Positions 18,988 through 28,532 of a stretch of 64,000 bases of DNA are shown piece by piece. The notes below the pieces were generated by a model. The model worked only from the letters and a program-made list of their open reading frames with translations. It made no database searches and had not been told where the DNA came from. Each line of letters starts with the position of its first letter. Positions within the stretch are counted from its first letter, which is position 1. Location: assembly GCA_900550475.1 (NCBI GenBank), contig URSA01000007.1, positions 1 to 64,000 of the forward strand. The letters are read 5' to 3'. The position numbers and the translations under genes were made by a program. This stretch comes from an uncultured Lachnospiraceae bacterium (GTDB taxonomy: Bacteria; Bacillota; Clostridia; Lachnospirales; Lachnospiraceae).

Positions 18988-21597
18988 TTACTCGTCCTCG
19001 CTCTCTTCTGTGGGGAAGATCAGATTTTCTTCCGCATCATCCTCCGAAAACTGCTCGGGATATCTTTCCTCCTCGGGAATCTCTTCCATAGCATCCTCTA
19101 TGTTTTCAAATTCCTTATCGCCGTTGGAAATTTTTTCTCTTACTTTTGCAATCTGTGCAACCTTAACGCCCTGATCCAGATTGATCATCTTGACGCCGGA
19201 GGTAATTCTTCCCAATGTGGAGATTTCCTGTACGCGGAGCTGGATAATGATACCTTCCGTGGTGATCATCATAATCTCGTTGTCGTCATTTACTGCCTTG
19301 ACGCCCACCACATCACCGGTCTTTTCCGTGATCTTGTAGCATTTCACGCCCTTGCCGCCGCGCTTCTGCACGGTAAACTCGTCTAAGAAGGTTCTCTTTC
19401 CGAGTCCGTTTTCGGAAACGATCAGAAGGGAATCACCCTGACTCTGGAGCTGCATACCGATGATTTCATCCCCATCGGAGAGATTCATACCGATCACACC
19501 CATGGAGGATCGCCCTGTTGCGCGCACATCCGTTTCCTTGAAGCGGATACACATACCAAGCTTGGTTACAAGGAATATCTCGCTGTTCTTGTCGGTCGTC
19601 TTGACCTCAATCAGCTCATCATCCTCCCGCAGATTAATGGCAGCAAGTCCATTTTTGCGCACATTGCTGTATTCCATAAGGGAGGTTTTCTTTACGATAC
19701 CCTTCTTTGTCACCATAAAGAGGTTCTTGTCTTCCGCATAATCCTTAATTGGGATCATCGCCGTAATCTTCTCGTTCGGGTTGAGCTGAAGAAGATTGAT
19801 GATGGCGGTTCCTCTCGCCGTTCTTCCTGCCTCCGGGATCTCGTATGCCTTCAGGCGGTAGACGCGACCCTGATTGGTGAAGAAATTCAGGTAATGGTGG
19901 GTGGTCGTCATAAGCAGATCCTCGATGTAATCTTCATCGATTGTCTGCATACCCTTGATTCCCTTTCCGCCACGGTTCTGCGCCTTGAAATTATCCACCG
20001 TCATTCGCTTGATATATCCAAGTCTGGTCATGGCGATTACGGTATTGTCCCTGGGAATCAGGTCTTCCATGGAAATATCAAATTCATCATATCCGATCTT
20101 ACTTCTTCTGTCGTCGCCATACTTCTCGGCGATTGCCGTAATCTCGGTCTTGATCACGCCAAGCAGAAGCTTCTCATCCGCAAGGATCGCCTTGTACTCT
20201 GCGATCTTGAGCTGCAATTCCTTATGCTCCGCCTCCAGCTTTTCTCTCTCCAGACCGGTCAGCGCACGCAGTCGCATATCTACGATTGCCTGTGCCTGCG
20301 CATCGGAGAATTCAAATCTGGCAATCAATCTTTCCTTTGCAATCTGTGCATTCTGGCTGCTTCTTATAATGGAGATCACTTCGTCGATGTGATCCATGGC
20401 AACCAGAAGACCCTGCAAAATGTGATCTCTTTCCTCTGCCTTATTCAAATCATATTTGGTTCTTCTGGTCACAACATTTTTCTGATGATCCAGATAGTAG
20501 ACCAGCATATCCAGAAGGTTCATTACCTTGGGCTGATTATCGATCAGGGCAAGCATGATGATGCCGAAGGTATCCTGAAGCTGCGTGTGCTTATAGAGGA
20601 GATTCAACACAACATTGGCGTTTGCGTCCCGGCGCAGCTCAATTACAATACGCACACCTTCCCTGTTGGATTCATCGCGAAGATCCGTGATGCCGTCTAT
20701 CTTTTTCAGCTTTACCAGCTCGGCAATTTTCTGGATCAGGTTTGCCTTGTTTACCATGTAAGGAAGCTCTGTCACAATGATCTGGCTCTTGCCGTTTGGC
20801 ATCGTCTCGATATTGGTAACAGCGCGGACTCTTACTTTTCCGCGTCCGGTACGGTATGCTTCCTCGCTTCCTCTTGTGCCAAGAATCATTGCACCTGTGG
20901 GGAAATCGGGTGCCTTGACAATGGGAAGAATCTCATCGATCTCCGTTTTTCTGTCCTCTTCTACCTGATTATCAATGATCTTGACAACTGCGCTGATCAC
21001 TTCACGCAGATTGTGAGGGGGAATATTGGTCGCCATACCAACCGCAATACCTGTGGTACCGTTTACCAGAAGGTTGGGGAAACGGCTGGGCAGTACAACG
21101 GGCTCTTTTTCCGTTTCGTCAAAGTTGGGTGTGAAATCAACCGTATCTTTGTTTATGTCCGCAAGCATTTCCATGGAAATCTTGGAAAGTCTTGCCTCTG
21201 TGTAACGCATTGCCGCAGCGCCGTCGCCGTCCATGGAACCGAAGTTTCCGTGTCCGTCAACCAGAGGATACCTGAATGACCAGTCCTGCGCCATGTTTAC
21301 CAATGCACCGTAAATGGAGCTGTCACCGTGGGGGTGATATTTACCCATTGTATCACCGACGATACGCGCACTCTTACGGTGCGGCTTGTCAGGGCCGTTG
21401 TTCAACTCGATCATGGAATAAAGCACACGTCTTTGAACGGGCTTTAATCCGTCCCTCACATCCGGAAGGGCACGCGCTGCGATTACACTCATGGCGTAAT
21501 CGATGTAGCAGGTCTCCATGGTTTTTTTCAGATCCACTACATGGATTTTGTCAAATTCCCCGCCGGTCTGAATTTTATCGAAAATATTATCATCCAT
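18988..21597 (-). CDS. gyrA: DNA gyrase subunit A
   Basis: 869 aa. The breakage-reunion domain carries the catalytic Tyr in AAMRYTEARL. The C-terminal beta-pinwheel has the GyrA box in QNRGGKGIKGM and further repeats such as VQKRGGKGVKCY. The tail is very acidic (EEIPEEERYPEQFSEDD). In the quinolone region the sequence is HPHGDSSIYGAL: Ser is kept at the position of E. coli Ser83, while Gly stands at that of Asp87. It follows gyrB by 26 bp at the end of the dnaA-gyrA gene string. Confidence 0.98.
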   Translation of the reverse strand: MDDNIFDKIQTGGEFDKIHVVDLKKTMETCYIDYAMSVIAARALPDVRDGLKPVQRRVLYSMIELNNGPDKPHRKSARIVGDTMGKYHPHGDSSIYGALVNMAQDWSFRYPLVDGHGNFGSMDGDGAAAMRYTEARLSKISMEMLADINKDTVDFTPNFDETEKEPVVLPSRFPNLLVNGTTGIAVGMATNIPPHNLREVISAVVKIIDNQVEEDRKTEIDEILPIVKAPDFPTGAMILGTRGSEEAYRTGRGKVRVRAVTNIETMPNGKSQIIVTELPYMVNKANLIQKIAELVKLKKIDGITDLRDESNREGVRIVIELRRDANANVVLNLLYKHTQLQDTFGIIMLALIDNQPKVMNLLDMLVYYLDHQKNVVTRRTKYDLNKAEERDHILQGLLVAMDHIDEVISIIRSSQNAQIAKERLIARFEFSDAQAQAIVDMRLRALTGLEREKLEAEHKELQLKIAEYKAILADEKLLLGVIKTEITAIAEKYGDDRRSKIGYDEFDISMEDLIPRDNTVIAMTRLGYIKRMTVDNFKAQNRGGKGIKGMQTIDEDYIEDLLMTTTHHYLNFFTNQGRVYRLKAYEIPEAGRTARGTAIINLLQLNPNEKITAMIPIKDYAEDKNLFMVTKKGIVKKTSLMEYSNVRKNGLAAINLREDDELIEVKTTDKNSEIFLVTKLGMCIRFKETDVRATGRSSMGVIGMNLSDGDEIIGMQLQSQGDSLLIVSENGLGKRTFLDEFTVQKRGGKGVKCYKITEKTGDVVGVKAVNDDNEIMMITTEGIIIQLRVQEISTLGRITSGVKMINLDQGVKVAQIAKVREKISNGDKEFENIEDAMEEIPEEERYPEQFSEDDAEENLIFPTEESEDE

Positions 21598-21623
21598 TGT
21601 TAAGCTCTCTTTCCGTCTAAAAG

Positions 21624-23765
21624 CTAGTTAATATCGAGATTCTTTACGAATTTTGCGTTTTCTTCAATGAACTCTCTTCTGGGCTCTACCTTATCTCCCA
21701 TCAGTGTGGTAAAGGTAAGGTCGATCTCGGATTCCGTTTCCTCATCAATATTGACTCTGAGGAGGATTCTTCTCTCGGGATCCATGGTAGTCTCCCAAAG
21801 CTGCTCTGCATCCATCTCTCCCAAACCTTTGTAACGCTGGATCTTGTTGTTCTGGTCGCGTCCTACTTCGGATAGAATTTGATTCAACTCGTCGTCACTG
21901 TACGCATACCACACTTTTTTGTTCTTCTCAAGCTTATAGAGAGGAGGCTGCGCAAGATATACATGCCCCTGCTTAATCAGCTGCGGCATAAAACGGTAAA
22001 GGAAGGTCAAAAGCAGGGTACTGATGTGCGCGCCGTCCACATCGGCATCAGTCATGATGATGATTTTGTGGTAGCGCAGCTTGTTGATATCAAAATCCTC
22101 ATGAATACCCGTACCGAATGCGGTAATCATTCCTTTTATTTCCGCATTTGCATAAATCTTGTCAAGTCTTGCTTTTTCAACGTTCAGTATCTTTCCGCGC
22201 AGAGGAAGGATCGCCTGCGTAGCGCGGGATCTTGCCATCTTTGCACTTCCGCCTGCGGAATCACCCTCCACGATATAGATCTCGCAATTTTTGGGATCTC
22301 TGTCGGAGCAATCCGCTAATTTTCCGGGAAGGGAAGTATTTTCAAGCGCCGTCTTTCTTCTGGTCAGATCCCTCGCCTTTCTTGCCGCCTCCCTCGCTCT
22401 CTGGGAAAGAATGGATTTCTCACAGATCGTCTTGGCAACGTTGGGATTCTGCTCCAGAAAGTACGTAAGCTGTTCGGAGACAATGCTGTCAACTGCGCCT
22501 CTCGCTTCTGAATTTCCAAGCTTCTGCTTGGTCTGTCCCTCAAACTGGGGCTCCTCAATCTTCACGCTGATAATTGCGGTCAGACCCTCCCTGATATCCT
22601 CACCAGCCAGATTTGCTTCGTTGTCTTTTAACAGCTTTGCACTTCTGGCATAATCGTTGAAGGTTTTTGTGATGGCATTGCGGAATCCCTGAAGATGCGT
22701 ACCACCTTCGGGGGTGTTGATGTTATTTACAAAGCTATAAATACTTTCCGCATAGGAATCATTGTGCTGGAAAGCCACTTCCACATACACATTGCTCTTG
22801 GATCCCTCAAAATAGAGAACCTGCTCATAGAGCGCTTCCTTGCTCTTGTTCAGATAAGTGACAAATTCTTTGATACCGCCCTCATAATAAAATTCCATCA
22901 CTTTATCTTTCTTTTTACAGCTCTGCTGCTCTTCGACCGCTTCCGCCGCCAACATATCCTTCTCTTCTGCGGGAAGATCGTTATCCTCCTCCTCAGCCTC
23001 TTCAAGCTCTGCCTTCTGGAGCAGCTCATCTTCCTCCGCACGCTCAAGCAGCTTTGCAAGGGAAGGGTCTTCTATTTCAACCTTTTCATCCTTACGGGTA
23101 TCCTTCAGTATAATGCGGAGACCCTTTGTCAGAAATGCCATTTCTCTCAGACGGGTCTTTAAGATGTCAAAGTCGTAAATTGTTGTTTCCTGAAAAATGG
23201 TGGGGTCCGGTTTGAATGTTACTTTCGTTCCGGTTTTTTCCAAAGGACAGGTACCGATCTCTTTCAGTGCATAACAGGTATGTCCTTTTTCGTAACGCTG
23301 CTTATAAACCTTTCCGTCCTGGCAGATTTCAACCTCCAGCCAATCGGAAAGAGCGTTTACAACGGACGCACCTACACCGTGCAGACCGCCGGAAACCTTA
23401 TATCCTCCACCGCCGAATTTTCCGCCGGCATGAAGGATGGTAAATACCACCTCAACTGCGGCAATTCCCGCCTTGTGGTTGATTCCCACGGGAATACCGC
23501 GGCCGTTATCGGTTACGGTAATGGAATTGTCGGGGTTAATCACAACCTCGATGGTATCACAATAACCCGCAAGCGCCTCATCCACCGCATTGTCCACAAT
23601 TTCATAGACAAGATGGTGGAGACCTCTTGAGGATGTACTGCCTATATACATACCGGGTCTTTTTCTTACAGCTTCGAGTCCTTCCAGAATCTGTATCTGA
23701 TCCGCGCCATATTCATTTTCAACTGCTGTATTCTGTAAAGATTCTTCACTCATTCTTCTATTCAT
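21624..23765 (-). CDS. gyrB: DNA gyrase subunit B with an acidic insertion
   Basis: 713 aa, longer than the usual 635-650. The GHKL ATPase (VDEALAGYCD, DNGRGIPVG, GGLHGVGASVVNALS), transducer and TOPRIM (IVEGDSAGGSA, DADVDGAHI) motifs are intact. The extra length lies at about residues 225-282, a highly acidic, low-complexity stretch (LEEAEEEDNDLPAEEKD) just before the conserved YYEGGIKEFV. It lies 25 bp downstream of recF. The start at 23765 has AGGAAGGA immediately upstream; an in-frame ATG four codons later is possible. Confidence 0.98.
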   Translation of the reverse strand: MNRRMSEESLQNTAVENEYGADQIQILEGLEAVRKRPGMYIGSTSSRGLHHLVYEIVDNAVDEALAGYCDTIEVVINPDNSITVTDNGRGIPVGINHKAGIAAVEVVFTILHAGGKFGGGGYKVSGGLHGVGASVVNALSDWLEVEICQDGKVYKQRYEKGHTCYALKEIGTCPLEKTGTKVTFKPDPTIFQETTIYDFDILKTRLREMAFLTKGLRIILKDTRKDEKVEIEDPSLAKLLERAEEDELLQKAELEEAEEEDNDLPAEEKDMLAAEAVEEQQSCKKKDKVMEFYYEGGIKEFVTYLNKSKEALYEQVLYFEGSKSNVYVEVAFQHNDSYAESIYSFVNNINTPEGGTHLQGFRNAITKTFNDYARSAKLLKDNEANLAGEDIREGLTAIISVKIEEPQFEGQTKQKLGNSEARGAVDSIVSEQLTYFLEQNPNVAKTICEKSILSQRAREAARKARDLTRRKTALENTSLPGKLADCSDRDPKNCEIYIVEGDSAGGSAKMARSRATQAILPLRGKILNVEKARLDKIYANAEIKGMITAFGTGIHEDFDINKLRYHKIIIMTDADVDGAHISTLLLTFLYRFMPQLIKQGHVYLAQPPLYKLEKNKKVWYAYSDDELNQILSEVGRDQNNKIQRYKGLGEMDAEQLWETTMDPERRILLRVNIDEETESEIDLTFTTLMGDKVEPRREFIEENAKFVKNLDIN

Positions 23766-23790
23766 TCCTTCCTGATCATTCCTGCTTCCG

Positions 23791-24876
23791 TCAGTTTTCG
23801 GACGTCACCACTCCGTTTTTTACCTTGTATATCTTGTTTACCTCAAACCTGTTGTTTACAAATTCTTCCAATCCGGTACAGGTTATGATCGTCTGGATAT
23901 CACCGATACTGTTCAACAGATAATTCTGCCTGTTGCTGTCAAGCTCAGACAAAACATCATCCAATAGTAAAATAGGGGTATCCTTCGCAATCTTTTTGAC
24001 AAGCTCTATTTCCGACAACTTAAGCGACAGGGCAGCGGTTCGCTGTTGTCCCTGAGATCCGTACTTTCTGATATCCACATCTTTATTGAGAAAAGCAAAA
24101 TCATCCCTGTGCGGGCCTATCGAGGTCTGTTTCATCCTTATATCCCTGTCCTGATTGTACCTGAGACTTTTTTCAAATTCTTCTATGGCTACATCAGGTT
24201 CGTAGGAAATGATAAGCTCCTCTTTCCCGCCGGAGAGCTTCTTATGTATCTCATATATAATCTCATTGAGCTGATCCACAAAAAGCTTTCTTCTCTCAAC
24301 TATCTTACTTCCGAAGGACACAAGTTGGGAATCCCAGATTGCCAGAGTATCCTTTAATTCGGGATTCATATACATATCCTTAAGCAGCTTATTGCGCTGA
24401 TTTACGATCTTATTGTAATGGTTGAGATTATAAAGATAAAAACTGTCAAGCTGGCACAACTCCATATCCACAAATCTTCTTCTCTCCGCAGGCCCATTCT
24501 TGATGATGGATAAGTCCTCCGGTGAAAAGAAAACCACATTGCAAAGCCCCAGCAGTTCGGCAGCTTTTTTTATTTTCTGGCCGTCTATGGCGATTCCCTT
24601 TGACCCGGCTTTTCTGAGATGCATATCCACTCTCGTACCGATGCCCTCTTTTTCAAGATAGGTGCGGATATGAGCCTCCTCTTTGCCAAAGCCTATCATT
24701 TCCTTGTCTTTGCTTCCCTTATGGGATTTGGTTGTTGCCGCCATATAGATGGCTTCCAGAATATTTGTCTTTCCCTGGGCATTATCACCGTACAGAATAT
24801 TAGTACCCTTATCAAATTCCAGATCAAGGGTCGCGTAATTCCTGTAATCTGCCAGCTCCAGTCTTTTGATGATCAT
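23791..24876 (-). CDS. recF: Recombination and repair ATPase RecF
   Basis: 361 aa. RecF is an SMC-like ATPase that helps load RecA at gaps with RecO and RecR. Walker A GDNAQGKTNILEA is at about residues 30-42. The ABC-like signature is in KYGSQGQQRTAALSLKLSE and Walker B in PILLLDDVLSELD. Its start overlaps the yaaA stop by four bases, the standard arrangement in Firmicutes. Confidence 0.97.
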   Translation of the reverse strand: MIIKRLELADYRNYATLDLEFDKGTNILYGDNAQGKTNILEAIYMAATTKSHKGSKDKEMIGFGKEEAHIRTYLEKEGIGTRVDMHLRKAGSKGIAIDGQKIKKAAELLGLCNVVFFSPEDLSIIKNGPAERRRFVDMELCQLDSFYLYNLNHYNKIVNQRNKLLKDMYMNPELKDTLAIWDSQLVSFGSKIVERRKLFVDQLNEIIYEIHKKLSGGKEELIISYEPDVAIEEFEKSLRYNQDRDIRMKQTSIGPHRDDFAFLNKDVDIRKYGSQGQQRTAALSLKLSEIELVKKIAKDTPILLLDDVLSELDSNRQNYLLNSIGDIQTIITCTGLEEFVNNRFEVNKIYKVKNGVVTSEN

Positions 24877-25094
24877 GGATTCTGTCCTTTTTCTATCTTG
24901 ATTTGTTTACCCTCAAATTCCACGATATCCCCGTCATACAGCTTTCTGCCGCGGCGCTCGTCCACCTCACCGTTCACTTTTACCAATCCGTCCTGAACGG
25001 CAAACTTCGCGTCAACGCCGGACTCACACAGACCTGCAGCCTTGAGCGCCTGTCCCAGTTTAATAAAATCATCCTTCAGATAGAGTGTTTCCAT
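24873..25094 (-). CDS. yaaA: S4-domain RNA-binding protein YaaA/RlbA
   Basis: 73 aa, a single S4 fold (LKDDFIKLGQALKAAGLCESG, then VKVNGEVDERRGRKLYDGD). It is the usual gene between dnaN and recF in Firmicutes. The protein is thought to bind RNA or ribosomes; its role is not well defined. Confidence 0.93.
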   Translation of the reverse strand: METLYLKDDFIKLGQALKAAGLCESGVDAKFAVQDGLVKVNGEVDERRGRKLYDGDIVEFEGKQIKIEKGQNP

Positions 25095-25117
25095 TATTTT
25101 CCTCGTCTAAACAATCA

Positions 25118-26227
25118 TTAGCTCACCGTGGTAAAGTTCACGGGAAGGATCAGATAAATATACTTCTGCTCCTCATCTCTGATAAAACAGGGAGCCTTGG
25201 GATTAACAAGATAGATATCAATCTCCTCATCATCTATCACGCGGAGCGCATCTATCAGGAATTTTGGATTGAAACCGATCATCATATCCTTACCGCTCTT
25301 TTCAATGTCTATATCCTCGTTCATGCTTCCGATAATGGAATTGATCTTAAGCTCCATGGAGCCGTCGGTAATATTGATGATAATGGGCTTTTTATCTCCC
25401 TCTTTCACAAGAAGGGTTGCTCTGTCAATACAATCCAGAAACTCTCTCTTATTAATTTTTACTTTTGTCTCGTAATCACTGGAAAGCATCTGATCTATCT
25501 TGAAATACTCTCCCTCGATCAATCTGGAAACCACAACCGTGTTGTCAAACTCAAAGAGAGCCTGCTTCTGGGTAAAATAGATATTCACATCCTTACCCGC
25601 ATCGCCGGGCAGAATCTTGCTGATCTCACTCAGGGTCTTTCCGGGAACCACTACCTTTTTCGGTTCGTAGGAGTTCTTCATCTGGATCTTACGGATGGAA
25701 ATGCGATGCCCATCAAGGGAAACCACCTTAAGCTCCGAACCGTTGATATCAAAAAGCTCACCTGTCATCAATTTATTATTGTCATTATCCGCAATGGAAA
25801 AAATAGTCTGTCTGATAACTTCCTTCAGAGTAAACTGTGATACAATCACGCAGTCATTCTTCTCAACAGTGGGAAGATAAGAAAAATCATCTCCTGACTT
25901 TCCGATAATGTTGAACTTTGCTTTCTCACAGGTAATGGTAGCCTTGAAAGAAGAATCCGTTTCTATCATAATGTCGCTGTCAGGAAGCTTTCTTACGATA
26001 TCAAGGAAAATCTTTGCATCCAGTGCAATCATTCCCTTTTCCACAATCTCTCCCTCTATGATTGTCTCGATTCCAAGCTCCATATCGTTAGCGGTAAGTT
26101 TGATTTCACCACCGGTTGCATCAATCAGGATGCACTCCAGGATTGACATGGTAGTTTTATTTGGAACTGCTTTTGATACAATCTGAACACCATTCAGAAG
26201 ACTGGATTTAGAACATACTAATTTCAT
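25118..26227 (-). CDS. dnaN: DNA polymerase III beta sliding clamp
   Basis: 369 aa, the usual length, with three clamp repeats. It begins MKLVCSKSSLLNGVQIVSKAV and ends CFIRDEEQKYIYLILPVNF, the conserved C-terminal groove. It tethers polymerase III to DNA and also recruits repair and initiation-control factors. It follows dnaA after a 289-bp gap that carries DnaA boxes and a promoter. Confidence 0.98.
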   Translation of the reverse strand: MKLVCSKSSLLNGVQIVSKAVPNKTTMSILECILIDATGGEIKLTANDMELGIETIIEGEIVEKGMIALDAKIFLDIVRKLPDSDIMIETDSSFKATITCEKAKFNIIGKSGDDFSYLPTVEKNDCVIVSQFTLKEVIRQTIFSIADNDNNKLMTGELFDINGSELKVVSLDGHRISIRKIQMKNSYEPKKVVVPGKTLSEISKILPGDAGKDVNIYFTQKQALFEFDNTVVVSRLIEGEYFKIDQMLSSDYETKVKINKREFLDCIDRATLLVKEGDKKPIIINITDGSMELKINSIIGSMNEDIDIEKSGKDMMIGFNPKFLIDALRVIDDEEIDIYLVNPKAPCFIRDEEQKYIYLILPVNFTTVS

Positions 26228-26345
26228 TGTGTATAACTCCCTTCGTGTAGAAATGTGACCTTCGGATCGCTTTATATAAATATAAATTTAAAAGAATTTC
26301 ATATTATAGATAATAATGGATGTTAATATGTGTAAAACCTTTTCT

Positions 26346-26351
26346 ATTATA
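26346..26351 (-). promoter_or_regulatory. Extended -10 promoter candidate for dnaN
   Basis: On the minus strand TGCTATAAT fits an extended -10 (TGnTATAAT), about 120 bp before the dnaN start. No good -35 is seen. Confidence 0.5.
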
Positions 26352-26403
26352 GCATTTATAAAGGAAAAATGATAGTAAAACGTGGTGTAAAACTCAGAAT
26401 AAC

Positions 26404-26519
26404 TTATGGATAACTTTAAGGTTGTCCACATGGCTTAAAAAGCGGAAAAATTGCTTCTGATAATTATGAACCTTTCATCCACATTCTGAACACACATATG
26501 AACCGGAACATGTGGATTA
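26404..26519. promoter_or_regulatory. DnaA-box cluster between dnaA and dnaN
   Basis: Four 9-mers each have one mismatch to TTATCCACA or its complement: 26405-26413, 26422-26430, 26475-26483 and 26511-26519. The last overlaps the dnaA stop. This matches the downstream half of a bipartite Bacillus-type origin. The remaining part of the 289-bp gap is AT-rich without a gene. Confidence 0.65.
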
Positions 26520-27893
26520 AGAGGGGTTTATTTTTTTCTTGATGATGTCAACTTTGTTCTTTAATTCCTCGTTTATGCTCATTTCTTCTGCTATCTTATT
26601 GGCACCGTGAAGAATAGTGGTATGATCCTTCTTGCCAAGGAGCTTACCTATATTAGCATAGGAAGTATCCGTAAGTTCACGGCAAAGGTACATCACAACC
26701 TGTCTCGGCATTACAAACTCGGAATTTCTCTTTTTGGAAGTGATATCCTCCGGTTTTACGCCGAAATGCTCTGAAACTACATTAATAATAAGCTGGGGCG
26801 TTACTTCCTTTGGCTTATCCGGGGAAATAATATCCTTGAGTGCCTCCTCCGCAAGGGAGAGAGAAGGATTTACCCTGTTTAACTTGGAGAAAGCGATGAT
26901 CTTATTGAAAGCGCCCTCCAGCTCTCTGATATTTGACTTTATATTGGTTGCAATGTATTTGATGATCTCCTCATCAATCTCAAGATCGCAGCTTTCCGCA
27001 TTCTTTCTCAGAATTGCCATTCTGGTCTCATAGTCGGGTGGCTGGATATCCGCAATCAGTCCCCACTCAAAACGGGAGCGGAAACGTTCCTCTAAGGTTT
27101 CCATTTCCTTCGGGGGCTTGTCCGAAGAAAGAATGATCTGTTTTCCTGCAGCGTGAAGCACATTGAAGGTGTGGAAAAACTCCTCCTGCGTACTCTCTTT
27201 TCCTATAATAAACTGCACATCGTCTACCATGAGCACATCCACCGTGCGGTATTTTTCACGGAGCTTTGTCATGGCAGCGGCATTACCGCTTCGGATGGAT
27301 TCGATCACTTCGTTGGTAAATTCCTCTGAGGTGACATAAAGCACCTTTGTTTCGGAGTTTTGTTCCAACACAAAATGACCGATGGAATGCATCAGGTGGG
27401 TTTTGCCCAGACCTGCTCCTCCGTATAAATAAAGAGGATTGTATGCTTCGCCGGGGGATTCCGCAACGGCGAGGGAAGCGGAATGTGCAAATTTATTGTT
27501 GCTTCCTACCACAAAGGTATCAAATTTATATTTAGGGTTAAGGTTTGCATTTTCATAATTGATATTATAGACAGGCTTGGAGGAGACGGTATTGCTCGCT
27601 CCGGCATTGGATAAAGAAGGAATATCTTTTTCCATCACAAAAATCACATCATAGGTGTGGTTGAACATCTCTGATATGGTTACCTGAAAGAAAGTCTTAT
27701 ACTTTGTATTAATATAGGTAAAAGCATTGGATTTATCGTTTGGAATCAAAATATAGACAACATTGTCTATTACGCAGTTCGGCTCAAGCGGCGCAATCCA
27801 CGTATCAAAAGAAATGTTGGAGAGACTGTATTCCCTCCTAACGGTTTCCTTAATTTCATTCCACTGCTCTTTGATTAATTCGATCGTATCCAT
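26517..27893 (-). CDS. dnaA: Replication initiator DnaA
   Basis: 458 aa. Domain I (about 1-85) is followed by a short linker. The AAA+ domain III has Walker A GGAGLGKTHL and Walker B VDVLMVDDVQF. The DNA-binding domain IV has the DnaA signature DHTTILHGANKI. It melts oriC and starts replication. The gene is flanked on both sides by DnaA boxes, which suggests autoregulation as well as origin function. AGAGGT precedes the ATG. Confidence 0.98.
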   Translation of the reverse strand: MDTIELIKEQWNEIKETVRREYSLSNISFDTWIAPLEPNCVIDNVVYILIPNDKSNAFTYINTKYKTFFQVTISEMFNHTYDVIFVMEKDIPSLSNAGASNTVSSKPVYNINYENANLNPKYKFDTFVVGSNNKFAHSASLAVAESPGEAYNPLYLYGGAGLGKTHLMHSIGHFVLEQNSETKVLYVTSEEFTNEVIESIRSGNAAAMTKLREKYRTVDVLMVDDVQFIIGKESTQEEFFHTFNVLHAAGKQIILSSDKPPKEMETLEERFRSRFEWGLIADIQPPDYETRMAILRKNAESCDLEIDEEIIKYIATNIKSNIRELEGAFNKIIAFSKLNRVNPSLSLAEEALKDIISPDKPKEVTPQLIINVVSEHFGVKPEDITSKKRNSEFVMPRQVVMYLCRELTDTSYANIGKLLGKKDHTTILHGANKIAEEMSINEELKNKVDIIKKKINPS

Positions 27894-27928
27894 TTATTTA
27901 CCTCTTTCCGAAAATCCACCTACCTAAC

Positions 27929-27957
27929 ATATTAATATAAACAAGAATATATTTCAA
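27929..27957 (-). promoter_or_regulatory. Promoter of dnaA
   Basis: On the minus strand TTGAAA (27952-27957) and TAATAT (27929-27934) are 17 bp apart. A perfect DnaA box lies 20 bp upstream of the -35. Confidence 0.6.
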
Positions 27958-27976
27958 ATAGAAGTTAATAACATAG

Positions 27977-28220
27977 TTATCCACATATTGTTGATAAAAC
28001 GGTTCATAAGTCAACAAAACGACATTTTGGAATGAAAAGGATGTGTATAACTTTATTTTTTTATCAACAGCCAAAAATAGCGCAAAATAAAGGTTTGTCT
28101 AAAATTTTAAACCATAATTCACATTGACCTGCAAAGTTATCCACATTTTATTCACATTTTGTGGAATTATTTATGTTAATGTGGATAACTTTTTTTTTTG
28201 TAAAAAATTTTTTTATCCCT
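27977..28220. other. oriC: Chromosomal replication origin (oriC), main DnaA-box cluster
   Basis: Three perfect DnaA boxes (27977-27985, 28137-28145 and, inverted, 28180-28188) and four one-mismatch boxes (27989-27997, 28042-28050, 28061-28069, 28148-28156) lie between dnaA and rpmH. The AT-rich stretch 28189-28228, with long T and A runs, directly follows the last box and is the best candidate for the unwinding element. Most genes on either side point away from here, which supports this as the bidirectional origin. Confidence 0.92.
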
Positions 28221-28228
28221 TATTTTGC

Positions 28229-28257
28229 TTGACATTGAGGCACTTATCCAGTACAAT
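28229..28257 (+). promoter_or_regulatory. Promoter of rpmH-rnpA
   Basis: TTGACA (28229-28234) and TACAAT (28252-28257) are 17 bp apart, about 80 bp before rpmH. Confidence 0.8.
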
Positions 28258-28335
28258 CAATATGTTATTTTCCAATAATATGACTATAGGAAGACTTTAT
28301 ATATTTAAGGTCAGAAAAGAGGAGGTGTATCAGAT

Positions 28336-28470
28336 ATGAAGATGACGTTTCAGCCGAAGAAGAGATCCAGATCTAAGGTTCATGGATTCAGATCCAGAAT
28401 GAGTACTCCGGGCGGAAGAAAAGTTCTGGCAGCAAGACGAGCAAAAGGAAGACATAAATTATCCGCATAG
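28336..28470 (+). CDS. rpmH: 50S ribosomal protein L34
   Basis: 44 aa, MKMTFQPKKRSRSKVHGF to GRHKLSA, a full-length L34 with the usual basic composition. GGAGGTG lies 10-15 bp before the ATG. It begins the rpmH-rnpA-yidD-yidC-jag string next to oriC. Confidence 0.98.
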   Translation: MKMTFQPKKRSRSKVHGFRSRMSTPGGRKVLAARRAKGRHKLSA

Positions 28471-28494
28471 GTCACAGCAATGTGACCTTTTTTT
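28470..28494 (+). terminator. Hairpin with T-run between rpmH and rnpA
   Basis: GGTCAC (28470-28475) pairs with GTGACC (28482-28487) and is followed by seven T. It starts at the last base of the rpmH stop. It is probably a partial terminator that makes L34 more abundant than RnpA. Confidence 0.8.
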
Positions 28495-28532
28495 CTCCGT
28501 AAAAGATTGATCGGAAGAGAATAGGTGTCACA

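Noticed and set aside
19894..21279. 461-codon frame opposite gyrA
   Set aside because: A shadow of gyrA codon bias; no ribosome site and no recognisable domain.
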